Of a DNA stretch of 64,000 nt, positions 1-7,660 are shown piece after piece (position 1 is the stretch's first letter; each line of letters starts with the position of its first letter). The notes below the pieces were generated by a model. It did no database searches, was not told where the DNA came from, and saw only the letters and a list, made by a program, of their open reading frames with translations. The translations under genes were made by a program, and so were the position numbers. This DNA is from Mesorhizobium sp. (GTDB lineage: Bacteria; Pseudomonadota; Alphaproteobacteria; Rhizobiales; Rhizobiaceae): assembly GCA_004020545.1 (NCBI GenBank), contig SAQE01000001.1:248001-312000 (forward strand), in the 5' to 3' direction.

Positions 1-300
1 CTGGTGCTTCTGACCAAGGCTCTCGCGCTGGAACTTGCCCCGCACGGCATCAGGGTCAACGCCGTGTGCCCCGGCGACACGGCGACGCCGATGATCGAGT
101 ATCAGGCGAGGACCTATGGCGGAAATGACCCGGACGGTTACAAGCGGAAGCTTCTGGGGCACTACCCGCAAGGGGAAAGAGCACGGTTCATCACCGTGGA
201 AGAGATCGCTTCCTTCATCCGCTATCTTTGCCAGCCCGGCGCGGCGCCGATTACCGGAGCGGCGCTTCCGATCGATTTCGGCGTCAGCGCCGGATACTGA
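1..300 (+). CDS. SDR family oxidoreductase, C-terminal part (cut by window edge)
   Basis: The reading frame is open from the first base, so the gene starts outside the window; the last 99 residues are visible. They carry the classical short-chain dehydrogenase C-terminal block IRVNAVCPG, followed by a substrate-loop region and a terminal PIDFG segment that resembles the usual VDGG end. The N-terminal Rossmann motif and the YxxxK active site lie off-window, so cofactor and substrate cannot be read. It is followed 36 bases later by another SDR on the same strand, so the two are probably co-transcribed. Family is secure; function is unknown. Confidence 0.85.
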   Translation: MVLLTKALALELAPHGIRVNAVCPGDTATPMIEYQARTYGGNDPDGYKRKLLGHYPQGERARFITVEEIASFIRYLCQPGAAPITGAALPIDFGVSAGY

Positions 301-336
301 ATTGCGGCGGCGCCGGCGTCATCGCCTGGAGGGTCC

Positions 337-1098
337 ATGACCATGTTTCGCAAATCCCGCACGGCACTGGTGACCGGCGCGGGCGCCGCCGACGGCATCG
401 GCATGGCCGTTGCGCGCGCTCTCGGCGAAGCCGGGCTTGCGGTCGCCATTACCGCGTCCTCGCAACGTGTCGAGCAGCGCGCCGAAGAGCTGCGAGCGGA
501 CGGGCTCGACGTCCGTGCGGTGGTGGCCGACCTGACACGTTCAGCGGATGTCGAGCGGCTATGCTCCGAGGTCGGCGAGATCGATATCCTCGTCAACAAT
601 GCCGGAATGGGGACGGCGGCCCAGCCGGCGCTGCAGCGGCGGTTTCTCGACCTCAGCGAAAGCGACTGGGATCGGGGCATCGATGTCAGCCTGAAGACCG
701 CGTTTTTGAGCACGCGCGGATTTCTGGCCGGCATGGTTCGGCGCGGCCACGGGCGCGTGGTCAATATGGCCTCGGTCACCGGACCCTATGTCTCGAACGA
801 AGGAGAAGCCGCCTATTCCGCCGCCAAGGCCGGTATGGTCGGGCTGACCCACGCTCTTGCGCTCGAGGTCGGCCTCAGCGGGGTCACTGTGAACGCCGTT
901 GCGCCGGGCTGGATCGCGACCGGCGCCTCAACGCCGGAAGAACTCGTCGCCGCGCAACAAACGCCGCTTGGACGCGCCGGCACGCCTCAAGAAGTGGCCG
1001 CCGCCGTCCTGTTCCTGGCCTCCGACGGGGCGAGCTATGTCAACGGCGCCGTTCTCGTCGTCGATGGCGGCAACATCCTGCAGGAGCGCAAGGGCTGA
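337..1098 (+). CDS. SDR family NAD(P)-dependent oxidoreductase
   Basis: A complete 253-residue classical short-chain dehydrogenase. The dinucleotide-binding loop TGAGAADGIG is at residues 13-22, NNAG at 87-90, the catalytic Ser at about 146 and the YSAAK catalytic pair (Tyr160, Lys164) follow, and the protein ends in VVDGGN. The ATG at 337 is preceded by a GGAGGG ribosome site. These enzymes oxidise or reduce alcohols, ketones and sugars in the cytosol; the substrate is not readable from sequence. It pairs with the truncated upstream SDR and converges on the quinone-oxidoreductase-like gene to its right. It may belong to a sugar or polyol pathway whose remainder is off-window. Confidence 0.9.
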   Translation: MTMFRKSRTALVTGAGAADGIGMAVARALGEAGLAVAITASSQRVEQRAEELRADGLDVRAVVADLTRSADVERLCSEVGEIDILVNNAGMGTAAQPALQRRFLDLSESDWDRGIDVSLKTAFLSTRGFLAGMVRRGHGRVVNMASVTGPYVSNEGEAAYSAAKAGMVGLTHALALEVGLSGVTVNAVAPGWIATGASTPEELVAAQQTPLGRAGTPQEVAAAVLFLASDGASYVNGAVLVVDGGNILQERKG

Positions 1099-1115
1099 CC
1101 ACGAAGGTCAGCCCT
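1091..1115. terminator. Bidirectional hairpin between convergent genes
   Basis: A perfect 10-bp stem (AGGGCTGACC, 1091-1100, with GGTCAGCCCT, 1106-1115) encloses a 5-base loop. It spans the stop codons of both convergent genes: the TGA of the SDR on the plus strand and the TGA of the oxidoreductase on the minus strand. There is no clear T tract on either side, so classical intrinsic termination is uncertain. Position and symmetry suggest a shared 3'-end structure. Confidence 0.5.
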
Positions 1116-2214
1116 CGGCCGTATCCGCCACTGCGTCCGGCACCACCACCAGCTTGCCGACAAAGTCCTTGGCCATGAAGTCGGTCTGGGCGCGGTGGAA
1201 GTCCGACAGTTTGTAGACGCCGCCGACCAGCGGCTTGATCTTCTTCTCCTCGATGTAGCGCACGATGCGGCGGAAATCCGCTCGCGTGCCCTGGCTCGAG
1301 CCATGCAGCTGCAGCTGCTTCAGATACATGGTGCGCAGATCGAGCTGCACGACAGGCCCGGCGATGGCGCCTGCGGTGGTGTAGCGGCCTTCGGGTCTGA
1401 GAATGCGCAGCAGGTCGTTGAAGATGGCGCCGCCGACAAGGTCGGCGACCACGTCGATGGGTTGGCCAGCGGTCGCCTCGTTGACCGCGGCCGGCAGGTC
1501 GGCGACGCCGCGCGTGATCACCTTCTCGGCGCCGATGTCGAGCACCGCCTGTTCCTTGCCCTTGCCGACGATGGCATAGGGAATGGCGCCGCGGGCGCGT
1601 GCCAGCTGCACGATGCCGGAGCCGACGCCGCCGGAGGCGCCGGTGACCAACACCCGCTCACCGGCCTTCAGCGCCGCGCGCTCCAGCATCTGCTCGCCGG
1701 TGAGATAGGCGCAACAGAAGGTGGCGAGCTCGACGTCGGTCAAGTCGGTGTCGACGACATGCGCGTTCTGCGCCGGCAGCGCCTGATACTCGGCATAACC
1801 GCCGTCGCGGCCATGGCCCATATAGTCGATGTCGGCCAGCGAATCGTCGTCGCGGTTGTAGATGGAGAAGTCGACCATCACCCGCTCGCCGATGCGCTCG
1901 GCGGACACACCGTCACCGACGGCAACGATGGTACCGACCGTGTCGGTGCCCTGGATGCGCGGGAAGGTCAGCGTGTTGCCTTGCCGGCGCCAGGTCGACA
2001 CGGCGGCCGCATCCTCCTCCGTGCCGTAGGCGCCCTGGCGCACCCAGACGTCGGTGTTGTTCATGCCGCAGGCGCTGACCTTGACCAGCACTTCGCCGGT
2101 GGCGGGTGAGGGCACCTTCACGTCGGTGCGGTAGACGAGCTTTTCCAGGCCGCCATGGCCGGTAAGCTGCACGGCGGCCATGGTGGCTGGAATGGTTTTT
2201 GTCATGGCATTCAT
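1108..2214 (-). CDS. Zinc-independent quinone oxidoreductase-like alcohol dehydrogenase family protein
   Basis: A medium-chain dehydrogenase/reductase of about 368 residues. The N-terminal GroES-like domain reads SACGMNNTDVWVRQG, which is the quinone-oxidoreductase pattern; the GHE zinc-ligand motif of true alcohol dehydrogenases is absent. The NADPH-binding motif GASGGVGSGIVQ follows. I chose the ATG at 2214 (MNAMTK); an in-frame start at 2241 would add nine unconvincing residues. It lies about 70 bases downstream of the aminotransferase gene on the same strand and may be transcribed with the ectoine catabolic arm, although such a gene is not part of the established pathway. It could reduce a reactive carbonyl or enone by-product; that is speculation. 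Confidence 0.85.
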   Translation of the reverse strand: MNAMTKTIPATMAAVQLTGHGGLEKLVYRTDVKVPSPATGEVLVKVSACGMNNTDVWVRQGAYGTEEDAAAVSTWRRQGNTLTFPRIQGTDTVGTIVAVGDGVSAERIGERVMVDFSIYNRDDDSLADIDYMGHGRDGGYAEYQALPAQNAHVVDTDLTDVELATFCCAYLTGEQMLERAALKAGERVLVTGASGGVGSGIVQLARARGAIPYAIVGKGKEQAVLDIGAEKVITRGVADLPAAVNEATAGQPIDVVADLVGGAIFNDLLRILRPEGRYTTAGAIAGPVVQLDLRTMYLKQLQLHGSSQGTRADFRRIVRYIEEKKIKPLVGGVYKLSDFHRAQTDFMAKDFVGKLVVVPDAVADTAEG

Positions 2215-2282
2215 GTCGCTCTGTTCTTTGCTTTCACGCAATTCCGGACGGAAAACCGTTTCAAACTTTTCCTGGAATTGCT

Positions 2283-3662
2283 TCAGAGGCTGGCCAACAC
2301 ACTGTTCACCGCATCGGCGGTCTTGGCGACGATCGTGTCGGCCTCCTCGCGCGTCAGGCAGAGCGGCGGCGCGAAGCCGAGGATGTCGCCCTGCGGCATG
2401 GCGCGGCCGATGACGCCGCTCGCGGCAAGCGCCGTGGCGATCTGCGGCCCCACTTTAAGCGCCGGATCGAAGAAGACGCGGTCGTCGCGGTCCTTCACGA
2501 ACTCGACCGCCGCCAGCATGCCGTCGCCACGCACCTCGCCGACATGCCTGTGGCCGCCGACGGCCTTGGTAAGCTCGGCGCGAAAGTAAGCGCCCGTCTC
2601 GCCGGCGTTCCTCACCAGATCCATCTCGTCGATCAGTTCGAGATTGGCGACGCCCGCGGCAACGCAGATCGGATGCGCCGAATAGGTCCAGCCATGGCCA
2701 AGCGAGCCGAGCTTGTCGGAACCCTTGACCAGCACCTGCCAGACCTTGTCGGAGACGATGACGCCGGAGAGCGGCGCGTAGGCGGAGGTCAGGCCCTTGG
2801 CGATGGTGATCAGGTCGGGCTTGATGCCGTAGTGGTCGGAGCCGAACATGGTGCCGAGACGGCCGAAGCCGGTCACCACCTCGTCGGCGACGAGCAGCAC
2901 GTCGTACTTGTTCAGCACGGCCTGGATCTTTGCCCAATAGCCGGCCGGCGGCGGCACGATGCCGCCGGTGCCGAGGATCGGTTCGCCGATGAAGGCGGCG
3001 ACCGTGTCCGGGCCCTCCGCGAGGATCATCTCCTCCAGCTTGTCGGCGCAATATTGCGAGAACTGCTCCTCGCTCATCGAGCGGTCGGCACGGCGGAAAT
3101 AATAGGGCGCCTCGGTGTGCATGATCGGCGCGCGCGGCAGGTCGAAAGCGTTGTGGAACAGATCGAGCCCGGTCAGCGAGCCCGTCATCACGCCCGAACC
3201 GTGATAGCCGCGCCAGCGCGAGATGATCTTCTTCTTCTCCGGCCGTCCCAGGACGTTGTTGTAATACCAGATCAGCTTGATGTTGGTCTCGTTGGCGTCG
3301 GAACCGGAGAGGCCGAAATAGACCCTCGACATGCCTTTCGGCGCGCGGTCGATGATCATCTTGGCAAGCGTGATCGAGGCCTCGGTGCCGTGGCCGACAT
3401 AGGCATGGTAGTAGGCGAGGTTCTTCGCCTGTTCGGCAATCGCATCGGCGATCTTCTGGCGGCCGTAGCCGACATTGACGCAATAGAGGCCGGCGAAGGC
3501 ATCGATGCTCTTCCTGCCGGTGTCGTCCCAGACAGTGACGCCTTCGCCGCCGGCCATGATTCTGGCTGGAGACTCACCCCGCGCGTGCGTGCCCATATGC
3601 GTCGAGGGGTGGAAGAAGTGGTCGCGATCCCAGGCGGCGAGTTCGTTGGACTGTTCGAGCAT
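2283..3662 (-). CDS. atf: Class III aminotransferase, putative L-2,4-diaminobutyrate transaminase of ectoine catabolism
   Basis: A 459-residue fold-type I PLP enzyme. The class III signature LVADEVVTGFGRLG is at about residues 257-270 and the Schiff-base lysine is Lys289 in TIAKG. The ATG at 3662 is preceded by AGGAG. In ectoine degraders the Atf/DoeD-type transaminase converts L-2,4-diaminobutyrate to aspartate-beta-semialdehyde. Assignment to that step comes from context: it sits directly downstream of the semialdehyde dehydrogenase, and the arm diverges from enuR-ehu-eut. Homologues are often annotated as omega-amino acid:pyruvate transaminases, so the exact amino donor is not certain. Confidence 0.88.
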   Translation of the reverse strand: MLEQSNELAAWDRDHFFHPSTHMGTHARGESPARIMAGGEGVTVWDDTGRKSIDAFAGLYCVNVGYGRQKIADAIAEQAKNLAYYHAYVGHGTEASITLAKMIIDRAPKGMSRVYFGLSGSDANETNIKLIWYYNNVLGRPEKKKIISRWRGYHGSGVMTGSLTGLDLFHNAFDLPRAPIMHTEAPYYFRRADRSMSEEQFSQYCADKLEEMILAEGPDTVAAFIGEPILGTGGIVPPPAGYWAKIQAVLNKYDVLLVADEVVTGFGRLGTMFGSDHYGIKPDLITIAKGLTSAYAPLSGVIVSDKVWQVLVKGSDKLGSLGHGWTYSAHPICVAAGVANLELIDEMDLVRNAGETGAYFRAELTKAVGGHRHVGEVRGDGMLAAVEFVKDRDDRVFFDPALKVGPQIATALAASGVIGRAMPQGDILGFAPPLCLTREEADTIVAKTADAVNSVLASL

Positions 3663-3696
3663 CTTTTTCTCCTGTTGGGTTCCTCCCGGGGCGCGC

Positions 3697-5190
3697 TTAG
3701 GCGACGTCCAGGCAAAGGTATTTCAGATCGGTGAAGGCTTCGATGCCATGGCGGGAGCCTTCGCGGCCGATGCCGGACTGCTTGACGCCGCCGAACGGGA
3801 TCGGCGCGCCGGTGATCTTGACCCGATTGATCGCGACCATGCCGTAGTCCAGCGCACGTCCCATGCGCGCCTGCCGGGCGCCGTTCTCGGTAACGAGATA
3901 GGCGACGAGGCCATATTCGGTGGCGTTGGCGCGGGCGACGACTTCAGCCTCGTCGTCGAACGGCGTCACGGCGGCGACCGGGCCGAAGGTTTCCTCATGC
4001 ATGATCAATGCCTCGTGCGGCACATCGACAAGCAGTGTCGGCTGGTAGAACAGCGGCCCGGCCGCATGGCGTTTGCCACCAGCGAGGCAGCGTGCGCCGC
4101 GGGCGAGGGCATCGGCCACCTGCTCCTCGACCTTCTTAACGGCACGTTCGTGCATCAGCGGCCCTATGTCTGCATCGCCGGAAAGCCCGTTGCCGGTGCG
4201 CAGCCGCTCGATGCGGCGGGCGAAAGCGGCGCAGAACCGGTCGTAGATCTGGCGCTGCACATAGATGCGGTTGGCGGCAAGGCAATCCTGGCCGGAGGTG
4301 GCGAATTTGGCGTCGAGCGCGATCGTCACCGCCTTGTCGATATCGGCGTCGTCGAAGACGATCAGCGGCGCGTGACCGCCGAGCTCCATGACCAGCCGTT
4401 TCATCGTCGGGGCGCTCTGCGCGGCGATCAGCCTGCCGACTTCGGTCGAGCCGGTGAAGCTCATGGCGCGGACCCTGGCATCGGCGCACATCGCGCTGAC
4501 GATCATGCGGGCATCGCCGGTGACGACATTGAAGACGCCGGCTGGCAGTCCGGCGCGCTCGCCGAGCTCGGCCAGCGCCAGTGCCGAGAGCGGGGTTTCC
4601 GAGGAAGGATGCGCCACCACGGTGCAGCCTGCGGCAAGCGCCGCCGCGGCCTTGCGGGTGAGCATGGCCGAAGGAAAGTTCCATGGCGTGACGACGCCGA
4701 CGACGCCGAGCGGCTCGCGGCGCACGCTCATCTGAGCATTCGGCAGATGGCTGGTGACGCTCTCGGCATTGAGGCGTTTTGCCTCCTCGGCATACCACTC
4801 GACGAAGGAGGCGGCGTAGTCGATCTCGCCGAGCGATTCCTTCAGCGGTTTGCCTTGTTCGAGCGTCATCAGCAGCGCCAGGTCGTCCTTGGCGGCGACG
4901 ATGAGATCGAACCATTTTCGCAAGGTTTTGGAGCGCTCCTGCGGCAACAGCGCCCGCCAGGCCGGGAAGGCTCGCGAGGCAGCATTGATCGCTTGCGTCG
5001 TCTGCCTCGCATCGAGCGCGGCGACGAACGCCACGGTGGCGCCGGTGGCCGGATCGGTGACTTCAAAACTTTCCGCCGCTTCGCTTGCGGTCCAATGGCC
5101 GTCGACATAGGCGAGCGCGCGCAACAGGCGGCGGTCAGCGAGGCGGTCGAGCGCGTCGTGGTGGTTGGTGCGGGCAAAATGCGCGGACAT
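3697..5190 (-). CDS. ssd: NAD(P)-dependent aldehyde dehydrogenase, succinate-/aspartate-semialdehyde type
   Basis: A 497-residue aldehyde dehydrogenase related to succinate-semialdehyde dehydrogenases. It has VTPWNFPSAM with the oxyanion Asn171, the general base Glu269 in MELGGH, and the nucleophile Cys303 in GQDC. In rhizobial and marine ectoine clusters the ssd gene oxidises aspartate-semialdehyde to L-aspartate, the last step. Upstream lies a repeat-rich 376-bp gap that separates it from asnC; downstream the aminotransferase follows after 34 bases, consistent with an operon. It could also act on succinate-semialdehyde; the context favours the ectoine role. Confidence 0.88.
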   Translation of the reverse strand: MSAHFARTNHHDALDRLADRRLLRALAYVDGHWTASEAAESFEVTDPATGATVAFVAALDARQTTQAINAASRAFPAWRALLPQERSKTLRKWFDLIVAAKDDLALLMTLEQGKPLKESLGEIDYAASFVEWYAEEAKRLNAESVTSHLPNAQMSVRREPLGVVGVVTPWNFPSAMLTRKAAAALAAGCTVVAHPSSETPLSALALAELGERAGLPAGVFNVVTGDARMIVSAMCADARVRAMSFTGSTEVGRLIAAQSAPTMKRLVMELGGHAPLIVFDDADIDKAVTIALDAKFATSGQDCLAANRIYVQRQIYDRFCAAFARRIERLRTGNGLSGDADIGPLMHERAVKKVEEQVADALARGARCLAGGKRHAAGPLFYQPTLLVDVPHEALIMHEETFGPVAAVTPFDDEAEVVARANATEYGLVAYLVTENGARQARMGRALDYGMVAINRVKITGAPIPFGGVKQSGIGREGSRHGIEAFTDLKYLCLDVA

Positions 5191-5271
5191 CGATTGTCTC
5201 CCGGTGCCGAGGCGATGCGGAGAGACTAGCCGCGCGGTTGAGACAGAGAGGCTGTTTCGGCCGCTACCTGC

Positions 5272-5315
5272 AGAGAGATTGTCTCTATTGGCCGGCGGCC
5301 GTAGACAATCTCTCT
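5272..5315. promoter_or_regulatory. 13-bp perfect inverted repeat upstream of ssd (candidate operator)
   Basis: AGAGAGATTGTCT (5272-5284) is repeated in perfect inverted orientation as AGACAATCTCTCT (5303-5315), with an 18-base spacer. It lies about 80-125 bases upstream of the ssd start codon in a non-coding gap, where a promoter and regulator site are expected. The neighbouring AsnC/Lrp-type regulator, or EnuR, would be the obvious candidate binder. The stretch 5191-5566 holds only this repeat and the palindromic repeat element next to it; I see no gene there. Confidence 0.45.
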
Positions 5316-5377
5316 AACCTGAGCTTGCGGTTGGCACCTGCCACCAGTTTTGAAAATTGGCCGAGGCTCCTCAGCGT

Positions 5378-5559
5378 CGTCATCCTTGGGCGAAGCAGGA
5401 GCGCAGCTCCGTCGCGGAGACCCAAGGATCCATGCCGTTACCTTGATCGAAGGGCGCAGCGGCGCAGAATTCTGCACCGTTGCAACGCATTGGCGTCACG
5501 GCATGGATCCTCGGGTCTACGCCGCGTCGCTACGCTCCTTGCTCCGCCCGTGGATGACG
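5378..5559. repeat. Intergenic palindromic repeat element with about 60-bp imperfect arms
   Basis: The left arm (5378-5437) begins CGTCATCC and ends GGATCCATGCCG. The right arm (5499-5559) is its imperfect inverse, starting CGGCATGGATCC and ending GGATGACG. The arms share most positions, including a central GGAGCG/CGCTCC block. The design (palindromic ends, non-coding, about 180 bp, ending just beyond the asnC stop) matches the short interspersed palindromic elements common in Mesorhizobium and other rhizobial genomes. It could form a large cruciform or RNA hairpin 3' of asnC. Confidence 0.6.
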
Positions 5560-5566
5560 ATGGCTT

Positions 5567-6055
5567 TCATTGCCCCGGCAGCAGATCGGCCACGGGCAGA
5601 ACGGTCTCCTCCTTCACCGTCTTGGTGACGATGTAGGTGAAGTAACGGTCGATGCCGATCTCGCGTTCCAGCAGGGCGTCGACGAGTCGTTGATAGGCGT
5701 CGATGTCGCGCGCCATCACTTTCAGCACATAATCGACGCCGCCGCCGACCGACCAGCAGGCGACGATCTCGGGTATGTCGCGGACGACCCGCTCGAAACG
5801 GTCGAAATCGGCCTGGCGGTGGCTCGCAAGCGTCACCTCCATCAGCACCGTCGCCACCGGTGCTATCGCGCGCATGGCGATCGAGGCGTGGTAGCCGGAA
5901 ACGATGCCGGCTTTTTCCAGCTTGCGCAGCCGCATCCAGCAAGGGGTCGGCGACAGGCCGACCTTCTCGGCCAGCGCCAGCTTGGTGATGCGCCCGTCGC
6001 GCTGGATGGCGTCCAGGATCTTGAGGTCGATCGGGTCGAGTTTCGCTGCCGCCAT
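5567..6055 (-). CDS. asnC: AsnC/Lrp-family transcriptional regulator of ectoine catabolism
   Basis: A 162-residue Lrp/AsnC protein. The N-terminal winged helix-turn-helix is at about residues 8-50 (DLKILDAIQRDGR, then LAEKVGLSPTPCWMRL), followed by an RAM-type ligand-binding domain with the conserved DYVLKV segment. The ATG at 6055 (MAAAKLD) has a GGAG site five bases upstream; an in-frame start at 6085 is less likely. It is the counterpart of asnC/doeX genes found in ectoine catabolic clusters, thought to act with EnuR in inducer-dependent control. It diverges from enuR and lies upstream of ssd and atf on the same strand, separated from ssd by a repeat element. Confidence 0.88.
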   Translation of the reverse strand: MAAAKLDPIDLKILDAIQRDGRITKLALAEKVGLSPTPCWMRLRKLEKAGIVSGYHASIAMRAIAPVATVLMEVTLASHRQADFDRFERVVRDIPEIVACWSVGGGVDYVLKVMARDIDAYQRLVDALLEREIGIDRYFTYIVTKTVKEETVLPVADLLPGQ

Positions 6056-6135
6056 GCCGGCTCCGTTTCTTGTCCAAGATACCATGACGATGCATTATTT
6101 CGATTGTCAATTGCACTGATTTCGATCTCTAATAA

Positions 6136-6148
6136 GTCATGACATTAT
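6136..6148. promoter_or_regulatory. Candidate EnuR-type operator overlapping the enuR start codon
   Basis: GTCATGACATTAT at 6136-6148 closely matches GTCATGATATTAT at 7576-7588 upstream of ehuA; 12 of 13 bases are shared. This copy contains the enuR ATG. Two copies flanking a MocR gene and its target operon make a plausible autoregulatory and target operator pair. Assignment to EnuR is inference; no binding data can be seen. Confidence 0.4.
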
Positions 6149-7524
6149 GGCAGCCAGATCCTGCGCTCATCCGCCGCCCGGCCTACCTCTCGCTGGCCGA
6201 TCAGTTCGCGCGCGCCATCCATGACGGGCGGCTCGCCAATGGCGCGCGGCTGCCAACGCATCGCCGCCTTGCCGACGATCTGAAACTTTCGGTGCAGACG
6301 GTCAGCCGCGCCTATGAGGAACTGATCCGCCGCGGCCTGATCTCCGGCGAGGTCGGCCGCGGCAGCTTCGTCCAGACGCAGCGCCGCGAGCCGGATCCGC
6401 CCTACCTTCCGGAACGGTTGGGCGAGGTCATCGATCTCTCCATCCTGAAGCCGGTCTGCGAGCCGATGCATCTGGAGAAGCTGAAACAGGCACTGGGCTG
6501 GTTGGCAGAGAACCTGCCGTCGAGCTCGGCGCTGTCGTTCCGGCCGAACATGGTGTTCCCGCGCCATCGCGCGGTGGCCGTCGAGTGGCTGAAGCTCTGC
6601 GGCCTCGAAGCGTCGCCGCAGAACATCTGCCTGACCAATGGCGCCACGGCCGGCATGACGGTCGCGTTGATGAGCGTGGCGCCGCCCGGCTCGACCGTCG
6701 CCACCGAGGCGATCGGCCACCACACGCTGGTGCCGCTTGCCCGCTATCTCGGCTTCAACCTCGAAGGCCTGCCGATCGACGGCAATGGGCTCATCCCCGA
6801 GGCACTCGACGAGGCCTGCCGGCTTTCCGACATCCGCGCCGTCTTCGTCCAGCCCTCGGTCATCAACCCGACGGCCACCTTGATGGACGCCGCTCGCCGC
6901 GAGCAGATCGCGGCGGTCGCGCGCAAGCACGATATCGCCATCATCGAGAACGATGTGCTTGGGCCTCTGGTCGAAGGCAGGCCTCCGGCAGTGGCCGCCT
7001 TCGCGCCCGAGCGGACGCTCTACGTCACCTCCTTCACCAAGATCACGGTGCCTGGCTTGCGCATCGGCTATCTCGCCGTGCCGGACCGCTACGTCGCCGC
7101 CGTGGCCAACCGCCACCTCGTCTCGAACTGGATGGCGACACCGATGGTGGCGGAGATTGCGACGCGCTGGGTGAACGACGGCACGGCGATGGAGCTGGTC
7201 AAGTGGCAGCGCGGGGCGCTCAGGCGACGGCAGGAGATCGCGGCGGAAGTGCTTTCGGGCGTCGATTATCGCGTCCATCGCGACGGGCTGCATCTTTGGC
7301 TGGAGCTGCCGGGCGACCGCGCCGAGGAGAGCTTTGTCGCGCAAGCGCGCCTGCGCGGCGTGGCGATCGCGCCGGGCACTTCCTTCCGCATCGCCGACAC
7401 GCCCTGGCATCCGGCCGTGCGCATCTCGCTCGGATCGACCACCGAAGGGGAACTGCGCACGGGCTTGAGCGTTGTCGCCAAGCTCCTGCTCGGCGATCCG
7501 GAGCATCTCCTGCTCGCCATTTGA
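6139..7524 (+). CDS. enuR: MocR/PdxR-type GntR regulator of ectoine uptake and catabolism (EnuR)
   Basis: A 461-residue MocR protein. The N-terminal GntR winged helix (about 10-78) includes LPTHRRLADDLKLSVQTVSRAYEEL-type residues, and an aminotransferase-fold effector domain follows. The PLP lysine is Lys301 in SFTK, the equivalent of the characterised EnuR lysine of Ruegeria pomeroyi. EnuR represses the import and catabolic genes until intermediates such as N-alpha-acetyl-diaminobutyrate or diaminobutyrate react at its PLP. The gene diverges from asnC and precedes ehuA. No obvious Shine-Dalgarno lies before the ATG, so translation may start weakly or from a leaderless mRNA. Confidence 0.92.
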   Translation: MTLWQPDPALIRRPAYLSLADQFARAIHDGRLANGARLPTHRRLADDLKLSVQTVSRAYEELIRRGLISGEVGRGSFVQTQRREPDPPYLPERLGEVIDLSILKPVCEPMHLEKLKQALGWLAENLPSSSALSFRPNMVFPRHRAVAVEWLKLCGLEASPQNICLTNGATAGMTVALMSVAPPGSTVATEAIGHHTLVPLARYLGFNLEGLPIDGNGLIPEALDEACRLSDIRAVFVQPSVINPTATLMDAARREQIAAVARKHDIAIIENDVLGPLVEGRPPAVAAFAPERTLYVTSFTKITVPGLRIGYLAVPDRYVAAVANRHLVSNWMATPMVAEIATRWVNDGTAMELVKWQRGALRRRQEIAAEVLSGVDYRVHRDGLHLWLELPGDRAEESFVAQARLRGVAIAPGTSFRIADTPWHPAVRISLGSTTEGELRTGLSVVAKLLLGDPEHLLLAI

Positions 7525-7575
7525 TGCACAAGCGGAGCGCAGATTGCCCTGAAATTGTGCGGCGCCCGAAATATT

Positions 7576-7602
7576 GTCATGATATTATTTTCCCAATTGA
7601 CA
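7576..7602 (+). promoter_or_regulatory. Candidate ehu-eut promoter/operator region
   Basis: GTCATGATATTAT (7576-7588) matches the motif at the enuR start. A TTGACA box follows at 7597-7602, suitable as a -35 element; no convincing -10 is visible at 17 bases. A second partial copy, ACATGATTT, follows TTG within the box. The AT-rich patch between enuR and ehuA is the only non-coding stretch before a ten-gene operon, so it is the likely control region. Confidence 0.35.
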
Positions 7603-7660
7603 TGATTTGGCGTGTTTCGCATCGTTAAGGGCATAGGCTGCTCCAGAACGGGGAAATCTG

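Noticed and set aside
2199-3734. 511-residue plus-strand frame opposite the aminotransferase
   Set aside because: It lies antisense to a strong, motif-complete aminotransferase gene. Its protein is rich in Arg, Gly and Ala with no domain. Long antisense frames are expected in GC-rich coding DNA.
5378-5559. A CRISPR array or transposon end
   Set aside because: Only two inverted arms are present, with no regular spacer-repeat series and no transposase. It fits an interspersed palindromic repeat.
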